A stretch of DNA of 64,000 nucleotides from Streptomyces sp. TLI_105 (GTDB taxonomy: Bacteria > Actinomycetota > Actinomycetes > Streptomycetales > Streptomycetaceae): assembly GCF_900105415.1 (NCBI RefSeq), contig NZ_FNSM01000001.1, forward strand, positions 6,163,501 to 6,227,500, read 5' to 3'. Below, in pieces: positions 59,919 through 64,000 of the stretch (position 1 is the first letter of the stretch; each line of letters begins with the position of its first letter). The position numbers were made by a program, and so were the translations under genes. Under the pieces are notes generated by a model. That model did no database searches. It was not told the DNA's origin and saw only the letters and a list, made by a program, of their open reading frames with translations.

Positions 59919-62870
59919 ATGAGACGCAGAGCGAGATCGATCCTCGCCGCGGCTTCACTGCTGATCGCGGGAGTGGCGGCGGCACCCGTCGCCGGAGCAC
60001 AGCCGAACGACCGGGACGGCGGCGACGCCCTCTCCGTGTGGCGGGCCGAGGTCACCCAGGAGCAGGTTCCGCTGCTCCTCGAAGCCGGTGCCGACGCCCA
60101 TGAACTCACCGAGCAGGTCCCGGCGAAGGGCTCCGCGACGGTCGAGCTCTTCCTCACCGGTCGGCAGGCCGGGCAGCTGCGCGGCCAGGGCGTCGAGATC
60201 GCCGAGCACCATCTCACCGCCCAGGCCGAGAAGCGGGTCGCCGCCGCCGGGGACGGCGTCTTCCGTCCGTACGGAGGGCCGAACGGCCTCAAGCAGGAGA
60301 TCCTGGACACCGCACGGGCCAACCCCGGCCTGACCAAGGTCGTCTCCATCGGCAAGACCCTCAAGGGCCAGGACATCCTCGCCCTCAAGCTGACCAAGGG
60401 CGCCCGGCACACCAAGGACGGCTCGAAGCCCGCCACGCTGTACATGTCCAACCAGCACGCGCGCGAGTGGATCACCCCCGAGATGACCCGGCGGCTGATG
60501 CACCACTACCTCGACGGCTACGGCAAGGACGAGCGGATCACCCGGATCGTCGACTCCACCGAGCTGTGGTTCGTGCTCTCCGCCAACCCGGACGGCTACG
60601 ACTACACGCACGCCGACCCCGCCCACCGCCAGTGGCGGAAGAACCTCCGCGACAACGACGGAGACGGGAAGCTCGGCCCCGGCGACGGCGTCGACCTCAA
60701 CCGCAACTTCGCCTACAAGTGGGGCTATGACAACGAGGGCTCGTCCCCCGACCCGGCCGACGAGACCTTCCGCGGCAAGGGCCCCATGTCGGAGCCGGAG
60801 ACGAGGGCCCTCGACGCCTTCCAGAAGCGCATCGGCTTCGCGTACGGCGTCAACTACCACTCGGCCGCCCAGCTCCTGCTGTACGGCGTCGGCTGGCAGG
60901 TGGCCACCGACACCCCCGACGACGTGGCCCTCAAGGCGCTCGCCGGCACCCCGCAGAAGTCCGCCGTCCCCGGCTACCGCCCGCAGGTCTCCTCGGAGCT
61001 GTACATCACCAACGGCGAGGCGGACGGACACGCCGCCAACGTCAACGGGATGCAGATGTTCACCCCGGAGATGTCGACCTGCGCCACCGCCTCCCGCGTC
61101 GACCCGAACGACGCCTGGAACCCGGCCGACTGCGCCTCCGTCTTCACCTTCCCGGACGACGAGAAGCTGATCCAGGCCGAGTTCGCCAAGAACATCCCCT
61201 TCGCGCTCGCCGTCGCCGAGACCGCCGCCCACCCGGACCGGCCCGTCTCCCCGGTCGGCATCGACGCCCCCGACCTCACCCCGAAGACCTTCACCACCTC
61301 CTACGCCCGGGGCCAGGGGCAGCAGGTCGCCGTCACCGCCCGCAAGTCGCTGCGCGGCAAGACCCTCACGTACCGGATCAACGGCGGCCGCCCCCACAGC
61401 GAGGAGCTGAAGGCCTGGAAGGGCGGCGAGACCTACGGAGGGGACGACAACCTCTACTTCGACGAGTACCGCGCCGAGGTCGAGGGAGCCCGTCCCGGCG
61501 ACTCCGTCGAGGTCCGGTTCACCGCCCGCACCCGAGAGGGCCGCGCCACCTCCTCCGCCCCCTTCACCTACAAGGTGGCCGAGCGTCCCCGCGGCGACGT
61601 GCTCGTCCTCGCCGACGAGGGCGGCACCACCGCCGCCCGGCACACCGCCGCGTACGTGAAGGCGCTCGCCGACAACGGCCGCAGGGCCGCCGTCTGGGAC
61701 GTCGCCACCCAGGGCACCCCGGACGCCCTCGGCGTGCTCTCCCACTTCCGCACCGTCGTCTGGTACACCGGCGCCGAGCGTCCCTCCGGGGACGCCCAGC
61801 TCGCCGTCCGCGCCTACCTCAACGAGGGCGGCAAGCTGATCAACGCCGGCGAGAAGTCCGGTGGACTCACCGAGGTCGGCCTGGCCGAGACCAACGACTT
61901 CGCCCAGTACTACCTCGGCGCCTACCACCGCGCGGGCCTCAAGAACCCGCCCGCCTTCGCCGGTACGGGCGCCTTCGCGGGCGTCGGCGCGACGCTCGGT
62001 TCCGCCACCGACAACCCGCTGGACAACGCGGGCGCGTACACCGTCACTTCGGACACCCTGAAGCCGGAGGAGTTCCCGCAGTTCGCGAGCAGCGCCTCCG
62101 CCGGCGACTACCCGGGCATCCGCACCCCCTTCGAGCCCGCCGAGGGATCGAGCTTCGCGGCCGTCAAGCACGCCGACGACACCTGGGCCCGGCTCGCCAG
62201 GACCGTCGACCTCACCGGCGTCGTCGCCGCGTCGAAGCCGCGCCTGGACTTCCAGGTCAGCTACGACACCGAGCCCGGCTACGACAACCTCGTCGTCGAG
62301 GCCCACACCGTCGGCCAGGACGACTGGACGACGCTGCCCGACCTGGGCGGCGGCACCTCCGCCCAGCCCCCGGCCGACTGCGGCGAGGGCTACTACGTCC
62401 GCGGCCACCCCTTCCTCGCCCACTACCTCACCGTCGGCGAGGACGGCTGCGCGCCCACCGGCACCACCGGCTCCTGGAACGCCTTCACCGGCCCCTCCAA
62501 CGGCTGGCGGCAGGCCTCCGTCGACCTGAGCGCCTGGGCCGGCAAGAAGGTCGAACTCGCCCTCTCGTACGTCTCCGACCCCGGTACGGGCGAGATGGGC
62601 GCCTTCGTCGACGACACCCGGCTCGTCACCGGCGCCACCACCGAGACGGAGGGCTTCGAGACCTCCCTCGGCGCCTGGTCCACACCGGGCGCTCCGGCCG
62701 GCAGCCCCGGCAACGCCTCCGACTGGGCGCGTTCCGCGGCGCTCTTCCACTCCCAGGCGGCGGTCACCACGCGTGACACCGTCCTCCTCGGCTACGGCCT
62801 GGAGCACGTGCCCGGCGAGGCGGAGCGCGCACGGATCGTCGGCCGCGCCCTGGGGACGCTCCGGCGCTGA
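59919..62870 (+). CDS. Secreted M14 zinc carboxypeptidase with C-terminal accessory domains
   Basis: A 983-residue exported metallopeptidase. After a signal peptide (about residues 1-28) and a propeptide-like region comes the M14 catalytic domain (about 110-440). Zinc ligands are H180 and E183 in SNQHAREW and the His in VNYHSAAQL; the catalytic Glu is in FTPEMST; DLNRNFAYKWG is the arginine/substrate motif. The remaining 540 residues include an Ig-like stretch, a type 1 glutamine amidotransferase-like (ThuA-ish) region and a MAM/CBM-like beta domain with FVDDTRL. TTGACA at 59847-59852 may be its -35, but no good -10 follows. RBS AAGGGGGG before the ATG. Confidence 0.9.
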   Translation: MRRRARSILAAASLLIAGVAAAPVAGAQPNDRDGGDALSVWRAEVTQEQVPLLLEAGADAHELTEQVPAKGSATVELFLTGRQAGQLRGQGVEIAEHHLTAQAEKRVAAAGDGVFRPYGGPNGLKQEILDTARANPGLTKVVSIGKTLKGQDILALKLTKGARHTKDGSKPATLYMSNQHAREWITPEMTRRLMHHYLDGYGKDERITRIVDSTELWFVLSANPDGYDYTHADPAHRQWRKNLRDNDGDGKLGPGDGVDLNRNFAYKWGYDNEGSSPDPADETFRGKGPMSEPETRALDAFQKRIGFAYGVNYHSAAQLLLYGVGWQVATDTPDDVALKALAGTPQKSAVPGYRPQVSSELYITNGEADGHAANVNGMQMFTPEMSTCATASRVDPNDAWNPADCASVFTFPDDEKLIQAEFAKNIPFALAVAETAAHPDRPVSPVGIDAPDLTPKTFTTSYARGQGQQVAVTARKSLRGKTLTYRINGGRPHSEELKAWKGGETYGGDDNLYFDEYRAEVEGARPGDSVEVRFTARTREGRATSSAPFTYKVAERPRGDVLVLADEGGTTAARHTAAYVKALADNGRRAAVWDVATQGTPDALGVLSHFRTVVWYTGAERPSGDAQLAVRAYLNEGGKLINAGEKSGGLTEVGLAETNDFAQYYLGAYHRAGLKNPPAFAGTGAFAGVGATLGSATDNPLDNAGAYTVTSDTLKPEEFPQFASSASAGDYPGIRTPFEPAEGSSFAAVKHADDTWARLARTVDLTGVVAASKPRLDFQVSYDTEPGYDNLVVEAHTVGQDDWTTLPDLGGGTSAQPPADCGEGYYVRGHPFLAHYLTVGEDGCAPTGTTGSWNAFTGPSNGWRQASVDLSAWAGKKVELALSYVSDPGTGEMGAFVDDTRLVTGATTETEGFETSLGAWSTPGAPAGSPGNASDWARSAALFHSQAAVTTRDTVLLGYGLEHVPGEAERARIVGRALGTLRR

Positions 62871-62901
62871 CGGAGAGTAGCGGGGACAAAGGTCCCAAGG
62901 C

Positions 62902-62945
62902 GGCCCGTACCCGGTGGTAGGGGCGGGCCGTCGGCCGTTTTTCCT
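62902..62945 (+). terminator. Intrinsic terminator after the carboxypeptidase gene
   Basis: GGCCCG and ACCC pair with GGGG and CGGGCC, and a second GGCCG run is followed by TTTTTCC. Confidence 0.75.
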
Positions 62946-62977
62946 TACTTTCCGGGCTCATCCGGATGCGCAGGATG

Positions 62978-63006
62978 TCACTCACCGGCGGCGGGGGAGG
63001 TAGGGT
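62978..63006 (+). promoter_or_regulatory. Candidate promoter of gap
   Basis: TCACTC (62978-62983) and TAGGGT (63001-63006) are separated by 17 nt. The leader of about 76 nt contains an A-rich tract (63031-63043) and a CGCCGG/CCGGCG hairpin before GAGGAG at 63075-63080. Confidence 0.5.
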
Positions 63007-63073
63007 CGTAAGCGGTCGGGGACATCCCAAAAAACAAAAATCTCGCCGGCGTCGAACACACCGGCGTACCTAA

Positions 63074-64000
<927 letters not shown>

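Overview
This window is core chromosome from a Streptomyces species. The evidence is a GC content of roughly 70 percent or more, frequent GTG and TTG starts, and marker genes: a chaplin with a sortase E-type LAxTG signal, whiA, a mycothiol-dependent maleylpyruvate isomerase-type enzyme, and DUF6343, DUF4184 and DUF3068 proteins. From memory, the backbone order polA - rpsA - coaE - uvrB - terC - uvrA - uvrC/rapZ/yvcK/whiA - gap is also the order in Streptomyces coelicolor. I saw no rRNA or tRNA gene, CRISPR array, prophage or intact insertion sequence.

Layout. 1-3.6 kb: 5' part of a molybdopterin oxidoreductase gene, divergent from polA. 3.9-12.7 kb: secreted serine hydrolase, DUF4184 membrane protein, lytic transglycosylase, DUF3068 pair, HrpB helicase, methyltransferase. 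12.8-17.6 kb: rpsA with a strong housekeeping promoter, PAC2 protein, coaE, TPR protein, two small envelope proteins. 17.7-22.9 kb: SNF2 helicase/SWIM zinc-finger operon, then a chaplin. 22.9-31.1 kb: metabolic and regulatory genes (aminotransferase/HxlR pair, SDR/MerR pair, VOC protein, degenerate uridine kinase-like protein, psuG-psuK, cupin). 31.5-38.3 kb: metallophosphoesterase/MFS/TolB-like operon, a second MFS, ogt, MHYT sensor. 38.4-44.6 kb: uvrB, then a Ter cluster (TerD, TerD fused to a FtsK-like fold, TerC behind a manganese riboswitch). 44.7-54.1 kb: MFS, MBL hydrolase, mycothiol enzyme, uvrA, Rieske protein, XRE-type regulator, secreted papain-like peptidase with partner. 54.7-64 kb: uvrC-rapZ-yvcK-whiA operon, large M14 carboxypeptidase, 5' part of gap.

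The main result is a shared promoter signature. Upstream of polA, the divergent oxidoreductase, the SNF2-SWIM operon, ogt, uvrB, terD, the MBL hydrolase and uvrC I read TTGTCRGTG-N8-TANNNT or a near match. This is the mycobacterial RecA-NDp motif that PafBC uses for the LexA-independent DNA-damage response. In five of the eight, the start codon lies 6-7 nt past the -10, which predicts leaderless mRNAs. uvrA lacks the motif and has a LexA-box-like sequence instead. The motif ties poorly characterised genes (SNF2-SWIM, TerD and possibly its FtsK-like fusion partner, MBL hydrolase) to DNA repair.

Other notable elements are a yybP-ykoY riboswitch with a visible ribosome-binding-site switch before terC, a 169-bp MITE-like element that supplies a neighbouring gene's stop codon, two copies of a long palindromic intergenic repeat 50 kb apart, and several short tandem-repeat arrays.
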